Shown: piece by piece, positions 33,741 to 44,408 of the stretch
Layout of the letters: every line of letters starts with the position of its first letter
Numbering within the stretch: the stretch's first letter is position 1
Source of the DNA: Codonopsis lanceolata
Lineage: Eukaryota > Streptophyta > Magnoliopsida > Asterales > Campanulaceae
Direction: 5' to 3'
Length of the DNA: 64,000 nucleotides
Assembly: GCA_013146195.2 (NCBI GenBank)
Contig: CM028378.1
Span: forward strand, 11,585,350 to 11,649,349
Position numbers and translations under genes: made by a program
Notes under the pieces: model-generated
The model's input: the letters and a program-made list of their open reading frames with translations, nothing else
What the model was told of the DNA's origin: nothing
Database searches by the model: none

Positions 33741-34225
33741 CCGATGCGGAAGAAAAAACACGGCAAAAGAGAAGCAACGATAGAGGACGACGAAGCTACC
33801 TCGGCTAATCTCTTCGCCAACTATTGAATCCTTTTTCAATCTCTCAAAAGAGCAACCTGAACACCTTCGACTTCAGCTTGGTTCCGGTAAGTTTTTGTTT
33901 TCCATTTATTACTGTTTGTAATATTCCTTAATTGGGTTTGATATATCACCATGAGAGTATATGAGTCTCCTTACGGAATTGAACTTGTGAAGATTAAAGA
34001 TACAAAGATTGGAAGTTTCTGATACATGCTTGATATTTGGTCCTCCATGTGTTTGATATTTTGTCCAAGAGAAAGTAACCTATTGGTATTCTTGTCTTGT
34101 TTACAGTTTATTCCTAATTCTTTCTCTTTATTTATAGTTTCAACTTAAATCTGGAATTTTAACAATAATTTCAATGTTCCAGCAAAATTTTGGGCTCATT
34201 GACATGTTTTATGTATCATGTTGTA
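33741..34225 (+). other. Probable 5' leader exon and start of intron of a plant gene
   Basis: A moderately GC-rich purine-rich stretch (33741-33885) ends TTGGTTCCG|GTAAGTTTTT, a good splice donor at 33886, followed by T-rich intron-like sequence with further acceptor-like TTTACAG and TTATAG sites. 33808-34225 is duplicated in inverted orientation at 42612-43031. No protein can be followed downstream, so the gene is unidentified and perhaps only its 5' end is here. Confidence 0.4.
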
Positions 34226-34962
34226 GAAATTTGAAATGTATTAAGGAGCTTTATGTTATGCTTTCAATATGATCTAAAATGATTTTTAAAGCATGTGAAC
34301 AAACAAGAGCAGCCTTGGCATTTCTGCTGTCTGTCTCAAAAGGGGAATTTCTTCCGAGAATTTCTCTTGGATATAATTTGCAATCACTATAAAGCATAAA
34401 GACATTTAGGCAGTCATTTGTTTCTTTATCTGTTATATAAGAAAGCTATGATGCGATGGAAATGCAACACAACACCCAAAACATGCATCAAAACTCCACA
34501 CTGACTCTTTTGGGGTGGTACTGTACTGGTGCAGACAAGACTCAATGTATCTTTGTAGTTGTAGACACCCCATTCTGAGACCTATTTATGCAACAGTATG
34601 GTATAGTCGCAAGAGTCAGTTAAATTCCATCAAGGTCGTGGTTCAATGTAATGAATTTAGGAGTAGCAGTATGGATAAAATTGTGGGTTTTGAATTTGCT
34701 AACACCAATCGCGATGTGGGTTTTGAATTAGCAAGAGGGAATGATGCTAATGAGTAATCAAAAGAGTGAAGGAATGATCCTCATCACTGATCAAAAGAGT
34801 GCCTACATGGTGGTTGACGAAATCCTACCACCATGTATGTCATTTTGGGTTTTAGAACATTACACCTCCAAGCTAAACCTTTGTGCCTACAAGATGCATC
34901 CTTTTGGGTTCCTAAATACTTTGCCACCTATTTCATAATTGTATAATAGGCTATGTAATTAA
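34226..34962. other. Intron-like or spacer sequence
   Basis: T/A-rich, with short ORFs of no recognisable content. Nothing further supported. Confidence 0.4.
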
Positions 34963-35174
34963 GAGATTGTTTGGTCCTAAAAATGCAGACCAAAAAAACA
35001 TTTTTTTTCCAGTTACAATCTATTTCAATACATGTTTAAAATTAAGTTTTTAAAACGGACCATCCGTTTTCACTGTTACAAATTAGCCTTCCCTTTTCAC
35101 CGTTACAAATTAGAGCTTTTCGAAAAGTTTCTATTTAAAAATTTACGTTTTCACAATGCCGCACCAAACGACTC
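34963..35174. mobile_element. Tourist-like MITE
   Basis: 212 bp with terminal inverted repeats GAGATTGTTTGGTCC and (complement of right end) GAGTCGTTTGGTGC, flanked by TAA on both sides (34960-34962 and 35175-35177), as for PIF/Harbinger miniature elements. AT-rich interior, non-coding. Confidence 0.7.
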
Positions 35175-35463
35175 TAATTTTTTTCGTGGAAATAATTTAG
35201 TGGCCAAAGATTACAATGATGCAGATGGGAGGGACCAAATGATTCACGAAAGAATTTCAAAAGCATAAAAATAAATAACACTATGACATTTTTTAAATTT
35301 TAGATTGTACCCTGTCTTTAATTTCTTAACCTCAAAATCCTAAGACTAAAACTTTCTTTGCAATACAAATCTGCTTTCCATCGCATTGTAGAAAACATTT
35401 GGTGCTACCCTTCTACAAACATATCATCAGATTTCCGGTCTACAGACATATCATCAGATTTCC

Positions 35464-36082
35464 AGTCTGCTATGTCTTTCTTTTAAATGAGAACGTGGTT
35501 ATTAAGGATTTGCTCTAACACGGTTGCTAAAGTTCGTGCATTATTTCAAGGTGTTAGGTGGCTTTATTTATAGGGTTTTCGGAATTCTATTGTTGACATG
35601 AATTCAAGATTTCTTTTTGGTTCTCTTTCCAAAGGTCATTCCCCACCTTGGCAATGCACTTATTATATTCGTGGCATTATTGCTATGCAACTTGCTCGAC
35701 ATTTCGCCTTTCGCCACTGCTTTTGAGAAGCTAACATGGTTGCTGATGGTCTTGCTAATCTTACTATGGACTCGGGAATGGATGCTTCTTTCTCTTCCTT
35801 ATTTGCTCTTCCTCGCTCGTTCGAGGCGACATCATCCTGGATGCTCAAGGTCTTCCTCGAGTTTGGATTTCATAGGTTTTGTTTTGATGTTGCTTGTATT
35901 TCTTTTCAAGGTCAGACTCCTTCCCCCCAAATCGTGTCAGGCTGGTTGTCCCCTTAAGTTTGTATTTTTATTTCCTATTAATAAAATCCCCGCAAGTCAC
36001 GCCCTATTTTCTTAAAAATAAAATAAAATAGAACCACTAGTCTGCCATATGCTTCTTTTATATGAGAACGTGGTTATCAAGG
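35464..36082. repeat. 44 bp direct repeats bracketing a LINE RNase H fragment
   Basis: 35464-35507 and 36039-36082 align over 44 bp with about six mismatches (both contain TGAGAACGTGGTTAT). They enclose the LINE-derived fragment at 35600-35957. Confidence 0.8.
35600..35957 (+). pseudogene. LINE-type RNase H, C-terminal fragment
   Basis: In the frame of 35736-35957: CTYYIRGIIAMQLARHFAFR, then a TGA where CGA (Arg) is expected, then EANMVADGLAN, FSSLFALPRSFEA and a short tail to a stop. The (R)EANxVADxLA motif close to the C-terminus is typical of the RNase H of plant non-LTR retroelements. An AATAAA lies just downstream (about 35979). The larger overlapping ORF (35617-36015) is in a different frame and looks like a shadow. 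Confidence 0.75.
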
Positions 36083-36560
36083 TCCACTGTGTCGATGGTT
36101 GGATGGGAATGAATTGAAGTATCTTTCGTTTAAATGTGAATGCTTATGATAAAATTATGTGCTCTTCTACATGTTATGGATGAATCAGAACTACCTATAC
36201 GCTGCAAATTGTATTTTGAAGCTATTGCAAACACACTTGATATCAATCCTCTGAGAATAAGGGAAACATTGATTATGTTGGAAATTGATTTTCCAAATAA
36301 TTGGTTTGATCAATATTTGACCAAGTTTCTAAGCATGTTTCATTTACTAAAAATAAAAATAAGTTGCAAAAATGAAATCTAAATTTCGAGTGGATTAAGT
36401 TGATATATTTATTATCTCAAAATCAATTTCGGGTGAATGAGATATTAATGCTCAAAGTAAGCAACTTAATTTTATTAATTGAAGAGTAAAGTGGGTATGA
36501 AAAGTCATATCTCACATTGATAAAATAAAAAGCTCTAAGACACTTTATTAATAGACCCAC
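36083..36560. other. AT-rich spacer
   Basis: Short ORFs only; nothing recognised. Confidence 0.4.
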
Positions 36561-36567
36561 CTTGGGA

Positions 36568-36678
36568 ATGAGCATCAAGCGCTTCACAAGATATAACATA
36601 GTGCTAACCCAAGTCGCCGCTCGAGTTCACGCCATCCGAGCCCGAGCGCGAGTGCGCAGATATCATTGGGCTCTTTAA
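36568..36678 (+). CDS. Small Arg-rich ORF, unknown
   Basis: A 36-codon ORF from ATG to TAA in a locally GC-rich island. The product has ten arginines, including AARVHAIRARARVRRYHWAL at its C-terminus. I do not recognise it. It lies just upstream of a promoter-like region. It could be an exon remnant or chance. Confidence 0.25.
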   Translation: MSIKRFTRYNIVLTQVAARVHAIRARARVRRYHWAL

Positions 36679-36679
36679 A

Positions 36680-37020
36680 CCTTCCGGCTCAATCAACAGG
36701 CACGCTAGGTAGTTACGGGGCAGTTGGACTCCGAAAGAAAACCCCTATCACTTATATACTTTCTCTCTTTCTGTCTCTCACTCTCTCTTTCCAAAGCGGC
36801 GGCAGCAACATGCACAACCGGACGATCTCTCTCTTGAGTCTCTTCTCGTTCTTGCCGACGCCGGATCAGTATCAGTCCACTCCACAGTGTCAGTCATAGC
36901 GCGTTGGCGTTGCAAGCCACAGCTAGTACTCTGTACTCTCTCTCACTCAACTCACATCTTCGCGGCTTCGCTCCCTCTCCTTCACGCCTTCACTGTTACT
37001 TAAACAGTTAAACTGCAAAA
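36680..37020 (+). promoter_or_regulatory. Promoter-like and leader-like region
   Basis: CACTTATATACTTTC (TATA-like, about 36751) is followed by a CT-rich leader (36764-36793), then CAACATG at about 36807 opening a 29-codon ORF (MHNRTISLLSLFSFLPTPDQ...). GC content is well above the surroundings. It looks like the 5' end of a plant gene, but no downstream exon can be followed. Confidence 0.35.
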
Positions 37021-37439
37021 ACAAATGAGACCTCTGGCTTCTCTCTCTGAGTCGAATCAGTCGATGTTGCCCTCTGGCTTTCTATTACTAAATTTCATTA
37101 CAGTAGAGATGTAGAGTAGTGAAATCAAGAAATGTGAAATGTTACCCAGGAACAAAAATCCTGCAAACTGGCTTGTGCAACTATTATATGTTCTCTCGGT
37201 CTTTATTTTGCCAATTATTACTCAGTTTTTCTGGTATAGTTATTGCTAGCTTGTGCAATGAACCAATGGTTAATTGCAAATTGCCTAAGTGGGTTGGTGT
37301 TACTGCCTTACAATTACAGCCTACAGGTGTATAAACCATAAAGAGTAAAGCCAGCTGATTTTGAATCTTCATTTTAAATAGAATCCAAGAGTAAGCCAAC
37401 TGATTTAGCTAATTTGTTTTTAAATAAAAATAAAATAGT

Positions 37440-37690
37440 TTTTTTTTTGGCCCATAGGCCCAAAATAGGCATGGACTGGGTTTGTGTTTTTGGAGGCCAA
37501 AGCAAATCCCGATGGGCTTGGATCGGTCCGTTTGACAGCTTTAACGTTGCCCTGAATACAACAAAAGACACCGACGAAACAACAACGCAACAAAAAAGAT
37601 TTCTCTCTCGAGAAAACAGGGAATCACTCGCTAATCGCTTAAGCCTAGGCGAATCGGGATCAGATCCGCAATCTACAAGAGGTAGGTTCC
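37440..37690 (+). other. Second leader-exon-like island
   Basis: GC-richer segment with GGCCCATAGGCCCAAA (GGCCCA elements are common near plant promoters), CT-rich TTTCTCTCTCGAG, and a donor-like CAAGAG|GTAGGTTCC near 37682. No protein recognised. Possibly the first exon of an unidentified gene. Confidence 0.3.
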
Positions 37691-38491
37691 GACTTATTAT
37701 TTTGTACACACAGTTATTTTAATTAGATAAAATACAAATATAAATATTATTATATGCTTGTAAATATTATTTGTAAATAATATCTTAATTAGTTTATATT
37801 TTAAACGTAATAAAATTATAATATTTTATTTGTTTAGTTAATTAAATAAAATTATGTTTATTTTATGTCCATAAAATGTAAAATAACTTGTTATTATACC
37901 TAAATATTATATAAATAATTATTGTTAAACCTTAATATTATTTTATAGCCGTTATTATGCTTAAATAATGTTTTTAAAAGTAAATCTCCCTTATTTTCTA
38001 ATATATATTGGAAAATAAGCATTTTCTAGACTAAACGCACGTTAAAATAAGCATGTTTTAGAAAACTCATTATAAGACTGAAAGGGCGAGCTATGCACTA
38101 CTTCTCAACTCGTAACTTAGCCTCAAAACCTATATTTTTCTGGTATTTTGAGTTTTTCTCTATTTAACCTTAAAATAGAGTTGACGACTCTGTAAACACA
38201 TTTTTAGGGTCCACAACGAGGTCGGTATATTCCACGCACTTAAATGTTTTGAAACCCACATACATTGAGGCGAGGGCAAATTTGAAACGAGGTTCTCACG
38301 GTACCATGCACTTTCTTCATGCCAATACGGACTAAAGAAAGGAACAGTAAGTCCTAGTTACCATCGTGACGTGAGAATAACCGACATCGCTAAGAATGAA
38401 TGCAAGATCAGATTTGATGGAGTAAATAATACTGAAATCGGACTAAATTGTATCTCAAATACTTCCTTATTCCGGTGATTCCAAAGAGCCC
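37691..38491. other. AT-rich spacer
   Basis: Repeated TAAATATTAT-like sequence to about 38030, then less biased sequence without an ORF. Nothing recognised. Confidence 0.4.
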
Positions 38492-38500
38492 AAAAATTAA

Positions 38501-39684
38501 GAAAAAATTATGGGCCGGTCCACTTTTTGAAAATCTTAATCGCTTAAAGTACATCATTTTTATTTTCAATTGAAAAAATCACTTTTGATGGCAAAATGAC
38601 TACGATACCCTTAATGAACCGTAGGCACGCTACGTAGGTCATTATTTTTGCACCACGATTCATCAATTTTATCGCATTATCTTTTGCACCGCTGTTCAAT
38701 AGTGTAACTACTAGTCTATTTTTGAATCACGATTCATCAATTTTTATTGAATTAATTTTGCATCGCGGTTCAATAGTGTAACTGCTAGTCTATTTTTGAA
38801 CCCTAATTTATCAATTTTTATTGAATTAATTTTGCACCGCGGTTCAATAGTGTAACTGATAGTCTATTTTTGAACCCTAATTTATCAATTTTTATTGAAT
38901 TAATTTTGAACTGCGATTTAATAGTGTAACTGCTAGTCTATTTTTGTATCGTAATGCATCAATTTTAGTGCATTAATTTTTGCACTGCGATTCAATAGTG
39001 TAATTGCTAGTCTATTTTTGAATCGTGATTCATCAATTTCATCAATTTTTATTGAATTAATTTTGCACCGCGGTTTAATAGTGTAACTGCTAGTCTATTT
39101 TTGAACCGTGATTTATCAATTTTTATTGAATTAATTTTGAATTGCGGTTTAATAGTGTAACTGCTAGTCTATTTTTGTATCATAATGCATTCAATTTTAG
39201 TGCATTAATTTTTACACCGCGGTTCAATATTGTAATTGCCAGTCTATTTTTGAACCACGATTCATCAATTAGTGCATTAATTTTTGAACCACGATAAAAA
39301 ATCATAAAGAACAAGATCACGTCCTCCACTTGCTTCTTCCATCTCCTCCATCGTTAGTCTTATTCTTCCTCCTCTTTTCTATCTTCGTACCAACTAAAAA
39401 TTCTTCAATCCAGCACAGATTCATTATAGTTTCGTATTTTATGAATCAAAAAACTTGTTTATCTTTAACGCCCCCGAACCCCCACGAAGTGGTGCTGCCA
39501 CCTTGACCCCCGTTTCCTTGTGCACAATCGTGATTTTCGAATACAAAGTGTGTTACCGGAGCTATTGAAGAAGACGATGATTTTTTGAAATAATATTTCG
39601 AAAAATAGTCTTTTGCGGTTGAAAAAAAGAATGGTGAATTTTTGAGGTTAAAAATTTTAAAAAAAGAACCGATCAGAATTCCCA
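38501..39684. mobile_element. Non-autonomous Mutator-like element, copy 2 (inverted relative to copy 1)
   Basis: 1184 bp. Left end GAAAAAATTATGGGCCGGTC; right end in complement TGGGAATTCTGATCGGTTC. Exact 9 bp direct repeats AAAAATTAA flank it at 38492-38500 and 39685-39693. Both arms and the internal minisatellite match copy 1 in reverse complement, but the array here is longer (about eight units). It lies directly against a LINE remnant, so it probably inserted into that. Non-coding. Confidence 0.78.
38640..39300. repeat. Internal minisatellite of the Mutator-like element (copy 2)
   Basis: About eight units of 75-85 bp: GCACCGCGGTTCAATAGTGT, AACTGCTAGTCTATTTTTGA, then ACC(GC)GATTCATCAATTTTTATTGAATTAATTTT (given in parts: GATTCATCAATTTTT, ATTGAATTAATTTT). 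Units differ mostly at CG/TG positions. Confidence 0.88.
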
Positions 39685-39693
39685 AAAAATTAA

Positions 39694-40445
39694 AGAAGGT
39701 ATCGGGTCGTGAACAACCGAAGCCTTAGGTTTGACCCACCACGCAAAATACACATGGTGGATAGCAGTAAGAGACAATGGGACGTCATAGAGAAGATGGA
39801 ATTTTGTCCAAACTGATGTAGCAAGCTGGTTATTGCGAAAAACATGAGCAAAAGCAACGTTTTCTGTTGTAAAACATTTACACTTGGATGTCAACTGAAA
39901 GCCTTTCGTCCAAAAACCTTCATCAATGGGAAGTTGTATTGGAGGAGCTTCCACATAAAAAAAAACACTAATATGACTTGACAAAGATTTATGCCAAGTA
40001 TATGTCGCAGAGGCTAAATGAGAACGGATATGTCTAATCAATTCCCAGGCAGAAGAGAGGATGAACTAGCCATTTGCACTTGTGGACCAACAGGGACTAT
40101 CATCATGGGCAGAGATAAAAAATATTTCAGAGTGAATGACATGTATAGCAGCAGGAGGGAGAGCAGCACCAAGTGTAGGATGAAGCTGGTCAGAGCCGCG
40201 AAACAGCTCACACACTCGGAACAATGAACTATTGTGGGGAGGAGTGAGATTGATTCCCGAAAGCCAAGTGTTGTACCAGATTCAGTAATGACCTTTTCCA
40301 ATAAACCAAAGAATGTGAGGTTCTGCCAAAGGTTTCACAAAAAGCATACGACGCCAAATATGGGATCCTAAAGCATGAGCATACGAGGGATGGTTTGTAC
40401 GACAATATTTTGCACGCATAAACGTAGCCCAAAGGCAACCTTGAG
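39694..40445 (-). pseudogene. LINE reverse transcriptase 3' part with zf-RVT domain
   Basis: Read on the minus strand across frames: LWATFMRAKYCRTNHPS, SHIWRRMLFVKPLAEPHILW, then SPCWSTSANG and SAWELIRHIRSHL, then (40041-39694) SSHISVFFYVEAPPIQLPID, TKGFQLTSKCKC and SVWTKFHLL. This is the linker and zinc-binding (zf-RVT) part of plant LINE polymerases. It has stops and frameshifts and is cut at its 3' side by the Mutator-like element. Confidence 0.8.
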
Positions 40446-40562
40446 TAGACAAAATTTATCCATGAGCTATTAACGATAATTATGGATAATTAACCGGATG
40501 GTTTGTACGCCATCAATATTTTGCACGCATAAACGTAGCATAAACGTAGCCCAAAGGCAAAG
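40386..40562. repeat. Local duplication in the LINE remnant
   Basis: GATGGTTTGTACG(C)..CAATATTTTGCACGCATAAACGTAG occurs at about 40390-40437 and again at 40497-40560; the second copy has an extra internal CATAAACGTAG repeat. Confidence 0.8.
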
Positions 40563-41234
40563 TAGGGGTGACAAAAATTTACAACCCATTGAGTACATTA
40601 TAAAAGAATCCATTAACACCACTAAAGGTATCCAATACACTAATGTAAGCACAAACCTGATATCCTTTAAGTTGCTTAGCTTAATTTGCTTCAAAGCTTG
40701 TTACCACTAGATTGCACTTTTGATATATATTTGAAAGTTAATATAAATATGAACCATAAAAATTATTGATTATTATGAACATTTGTTATTTGTTTTGGAT
40801 TAAGAATATTTGTTTGTTATTTATAATTTATAATTATAATGAATATAAATTTTTAATTTTTTAATAAGGTATTTGACTTTTTAGCATAATCATTTATTAT
40901 TGTCAAATCAATAAACACGTATATTTTCATCTCACAACTATGACTATTATAAAATTTTGACAACTTTATATATATTAGGTGATAAAGAGTCGCATGTTAT
41001 CACTTTTTATTTGAGGTGTAAAAAAGGAAAGAAAAGATAAATATCAAAAAAGAAAATATCTTGGTCATTGTTATGCCCATTAATTTTTATTAAATGTGAA
41101 AAGTTGGTGAAAATATTATGATTTATGAATATTAAGGTATTACTTAATTTGTTATAGCATGTGTGTGTTTGAGTGAGTTTGTGTGTGTATGTTATGCTTA
41201 GTGAATCATCTAATACTACAATAAATGATATTCC
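40563..41234. other. AT-rich spacer
   Basis: No ORF or repeat recognised. Confidence 0.4.
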
Positions 41235-41331
41235 TTATTGGATATTATCCGGATAATCCATTTATTTGGATAATATTGATATTATCCAGTAACACCCATT
41301 AAGGTTAATGGGTGTTATTGATAATATCCAA
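41235..41331. repeat. Cluster of palindromes (fold-back)
   Basis: GGATATTATCCGGATAATCC, GGATAATATTGATATTATCC and the hairpin AACACCCATTAA-GG-TTAATGGGTGTT (41291-41316, perfect 12 bp arms) lie within 97 bp and can fold together. Confidence 0.75.
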
Positions 41332-41583
41332 AACTACTCATTAACTATATTTGTGGTTTTATCCAAATTTAACACAATTATATTTGTATTAATCATGACG
41401 AACTTTAATGACATTAATATATCCCTTAATAATTAGACTTTTCAAGATGGAATTCTTTGGGTGGAACGGAGAAAGTATTTATCAAACGTAAACTAGAAAA
41501 AGAAAATGGAGTTGCAGGAACTTTGGAGCACTTGTGTGAGTTAATGAGCGGTAGCAAGAAGAAAGGGAAAAAAAAGGAAGCAA

Positions 41584-41665
41584 ATGAATACGGTATCATT
41601 CAAATTCAAGATGGACGACGAAGGATGTAAGCTTAAGGTGAAAAATGCTCTTTCTTCCCTCAAAG
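41584..41665 (+). pseudogene. Orphan first exon of a heavy-metal-associated (HMA) domain protein
   Basis: ATG at 41584, reading MNTVSFKFKMDDEG, then CKLKVKNALSSLK, then AAAG|GTAAT, a splice donor in the place where plant HIPP-type genes often split the HMA domain after the first helix. The beta1-loop-helix1 spacing fits a metal-binding fold, but the CxxC is absent (DDEGC). Upstream 41450-41583 is purine-rich and leader-like. The intron sequence runs straight into a Stowaway element and no second exon is visible. Confidence 0.45.
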
Positions 41666-41687
41666 GTAATACTAATATTCCTAGCTA

Positions 41688-41945
41688 CTTCCTTCGTCCC
41701 TATATTATCATCCTAGTTGATCCGACGCACCGATTAAGAAAAAATAATTGACTTGATTATTTATATTAGTTTATCGTATAGTTTCCTTTAAAACTCATGT
41801 GTATGTGATCTATAATTAAAGTAGGGTGAAAAAGTAAGAGTAAAGTGGTAAAAGTGATGTTCTAAAAAAATAAGTTTCAAATTGAACAATTATTTTGGAA
41901 TGGACGAAAAAGAAAAGGAGGACGATAATTTAGGGACGGAATGAG
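41688..41945. mobile_element. Stowaway-like MITE
   Basis: 258 bp, terminal inverted repeats CTTCCTTCGTCCCTATATTA / CTCATTCCGTCCCTAAATTA (right end in complement), flanked by TA (41686-41687, 41946-41947). Interior matches the element at 56238. Confidence 0.88.
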
Positions 41946-41947
41946 TA

Positions 41948-42611
41948 GCATATAATTGATTATTTTACGATATAATCAAGGACTAGCTATAGTTGTGAGT
42001 ATTAATTAATTGGTACATGGGTGAAATGAGTGGAGGTGGACTTGAAGCAGCAAAAGGCATTGGTAACAGAGTATGTGGATGCAAAGAAAGGACAGCGGCA
42101 AACTTTCCAAGATGCCCTAAGGGCATCGAGACGGGAGGGTCAAGAATCACAATTTGATAGACATTGATAGATTGAATCACCTTCGCGATTAGCTAACATA
42201 TTTCTTATATAACAAATAAAGAAATTGCTGATTGCGTAATGCCTCTATATTTTATAGTGACTATAGCTAAATGCATAGGATAATAAACCCACTAAAAGTT
42301 CAAGCTACATTAAGTAGGAGTAAATAAAACATGAATACCACTTGATTGCTTTCTCTTAGACAAAATATCAAACATGTGATGGACAAACCATCAAACATGT
42401 GACTAACCTAAATTTGTTTTGTTTTGGCTCCTTAAGGCTTCAGGTTAAGTTGTGCTAGCTGCCTACTTAGCTTTATAATGCTTAACTATTGTTATTGATT
42501 TGAATCTTTTTCATATAATCCGCAAGGCATGAACAAGTGATAGATTTATTTTCTTTTTCTTTTCATGCATATTTATTTAGGTAACGAACACATCCAACAC
42601 AAACATGTCTC
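41948..42611. other. Spacer with a partial duplicate
   Basis: 42343-42410 (CAAAATATCAAACATGTGATGG) resembles part of the inverted duplication that follows. Otherwise nothing recognised. Confidence 0.4.
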
Positions 42612-43031
42612 TAGCATGATACAGAAAACATGTCAATGAGCCCAAGATTTTGCAAGAAAATTGAAATATTGTCAAAATTCCAGATTTAAGTTGAAACTAT
42701 AAATAAAGAGAAAGAATTAGGAATAAACTGTAAATAACACAAGAATACTAATAGGTTGTTTCTCTTGGACCAAATATCAAACACATGGAGGACCAAATAT
42801 CAAACATGTATCAGAAACTTCCGATCTATGTATCTTTAATTTTCACAAGTTCAATTCCGCAAGGAGACTCGTGTACTCTCATGGTGATATATCAAAACCC
42901 AATTAAGGAATACTACAAACAGTAATAAATAGAAAAAAAAAAAAAAACTTACCGGAACCAAACTGAAATCGAAGGTGTTCAAGTTGTTCTTTTGAAAGAT
43001 TGAAAAAGGATTCAATAGTTGGCGAAGAGAT
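42612..43031 (-). repeat. Inverted duplicate of the leader exon and intron at 33808-34225
   Basis: The reverse complement aligns with 33808-34225 over about 420 bp at roughly 90 percent identity, including the exon end TTGGTTCCG|GTAAGT. The first part of the exon is missing: at 43031 the sequence changes directly into satellite. Confidence 0.88.
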
Positions 43032-43340
43032 GTATCCCACATTGTTTAGAAAGAGATGTGGATTTCAAAAGTTTTTATATAAAAGACTATTATTATTACT
43101 ATAGATGATGTATCCCACATTTGTTAGAAATTAGTGTTGGTTTTAAAAATATTATTATTACCAATAGAAAAGATGTATATCATATGGTTAGAAAGAAATG
43201 TTTATTTTAAAAGTCTTTAGATAAAAGTTTTAAATTTTTATTACCAATAGAAATAGAAAAGAAGTATCTCATTCTTAGAAAATGAATAATGATTTTAAAC
43301 TATCAAAATAAAAATTTTAATACCATAAAGTTCAAATTTT
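43025..43340 (+). repeat. Satellite array, segment 1
   Basis: About four units of 73-85 bp with consensus parts GATGTATCYCACATTGGTTA, GAAATTGATGTTGGTTTTAA, AAGTCTTTAGATAAAAGACT and TACTATTATTACCAATAGAA. Confidence 0.85.
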
Positions 43341-43428
43341 AAGGTGTCTACTAACGCAGCTACGTTAAAAACTTTCATTTTGATGAATTTGTTTTTCCTT
43401 TTCATTTATGACAATGATGATAAGAATT

Positions 43429-44408
43429 TGAAAGAACGAAAATAGCTAGGATTCTCAAAGATTTAATGTAGCTTGTTAAAAAGCTACAATAGAAAAGTCA
43501 TAATAGACAGAAAAAATAATCAAAAACAGCGGAAGACTAAATACAAAAGCATGAAATTAATCACAAAAATTACCAAACAATCTACAAGTCTATACTTGTA
43601 GATCTAGCCTCATGACCAAAAAGATTTCACTAAAAACGATGAATTGTTTTACAAAAACTATGTGAAATCATACACAAAATATTCTCACAAGATAATGAAT
43701 CTTGGAGAACAAAAACCCACATAAATAGGTTAAACAAAACGTGGGAAGAAACAAAAACAACTTCCTTTAAACAAAACAGGAAGCAAAAAAATACAGTTTC
43801 AGAATTCAATGTAGCTACCGATGTTACCGATGTTGCCGCAATGGGAATACATTCGGAACGCAAACGAGCAACGGGATCGAACTTTGCTTCTGACTTTTCT
43901 GCCCTTTCTCTCTCAATGCGTATTCTGAATTTTCTCTCTTTTTGGCGTACACTTTCTGGAGCTCTACATAATTCTGATTTTCTCGCTCAAGCTCTTTATG
44001 AACCCGTATGCCAGCCCTCAATATATATACAACAAACCTACAAACACACGGTAAGAGAGATACAATTCTACAAGGAAAGGGATTAGCTTATTCAAGGAAA
44101 AAATCAACACCTTTCCAAATCTTGCAAGATTATCTTACCAAATATGATCAAAGTCAAGATTCTTGGAATAACTAAGATACTTGCCAAGATTTAGTTACCT
44201 AACTAATATACCTGAAATCTTTGGAAAGATTTTGCTACCAAAAATAATGTAGCCAAAATCTAGAAAAAGATTATGCTACCAAAAATAACTAAACTAAATC
44301 TAATAAAATATACTAAATTCTAAATTAACACAAACTTAACAAAAATCTTCTTTGACCAAGAAAGGTGAAAACAAGATAAAATAGGTCTTGCCTATTTTTA
44401 CCCTTACA
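43429..44408 (-). mobile_element. 3' LTR of the copia derivative
   Basis: 980 bp, TGTAAGGGT...CGTTCTTTCA on the minus strand. The complement of 44409-44421 (AAAGGGGGAGAT) is the purine tract. Small ORFs in it recur in the 5' LTR because the two LTRs are copies. Confidence 0.92.

Noticed and set aside
35617..36015. 132-residue hydrophobic ORF resembling a membrane protein
   Set aside because: Another frame of the same DNA gives the LINE RNase H end EANMVADGLAN; the hydrophobic reading is a shadow.
43841..44086. Conserved 80-residue ORFs present twice (43841-44086 and 46546-46806)
   Set aside because: They repeat only because they lie in the two LTRs of one element; neither looks like a protein.
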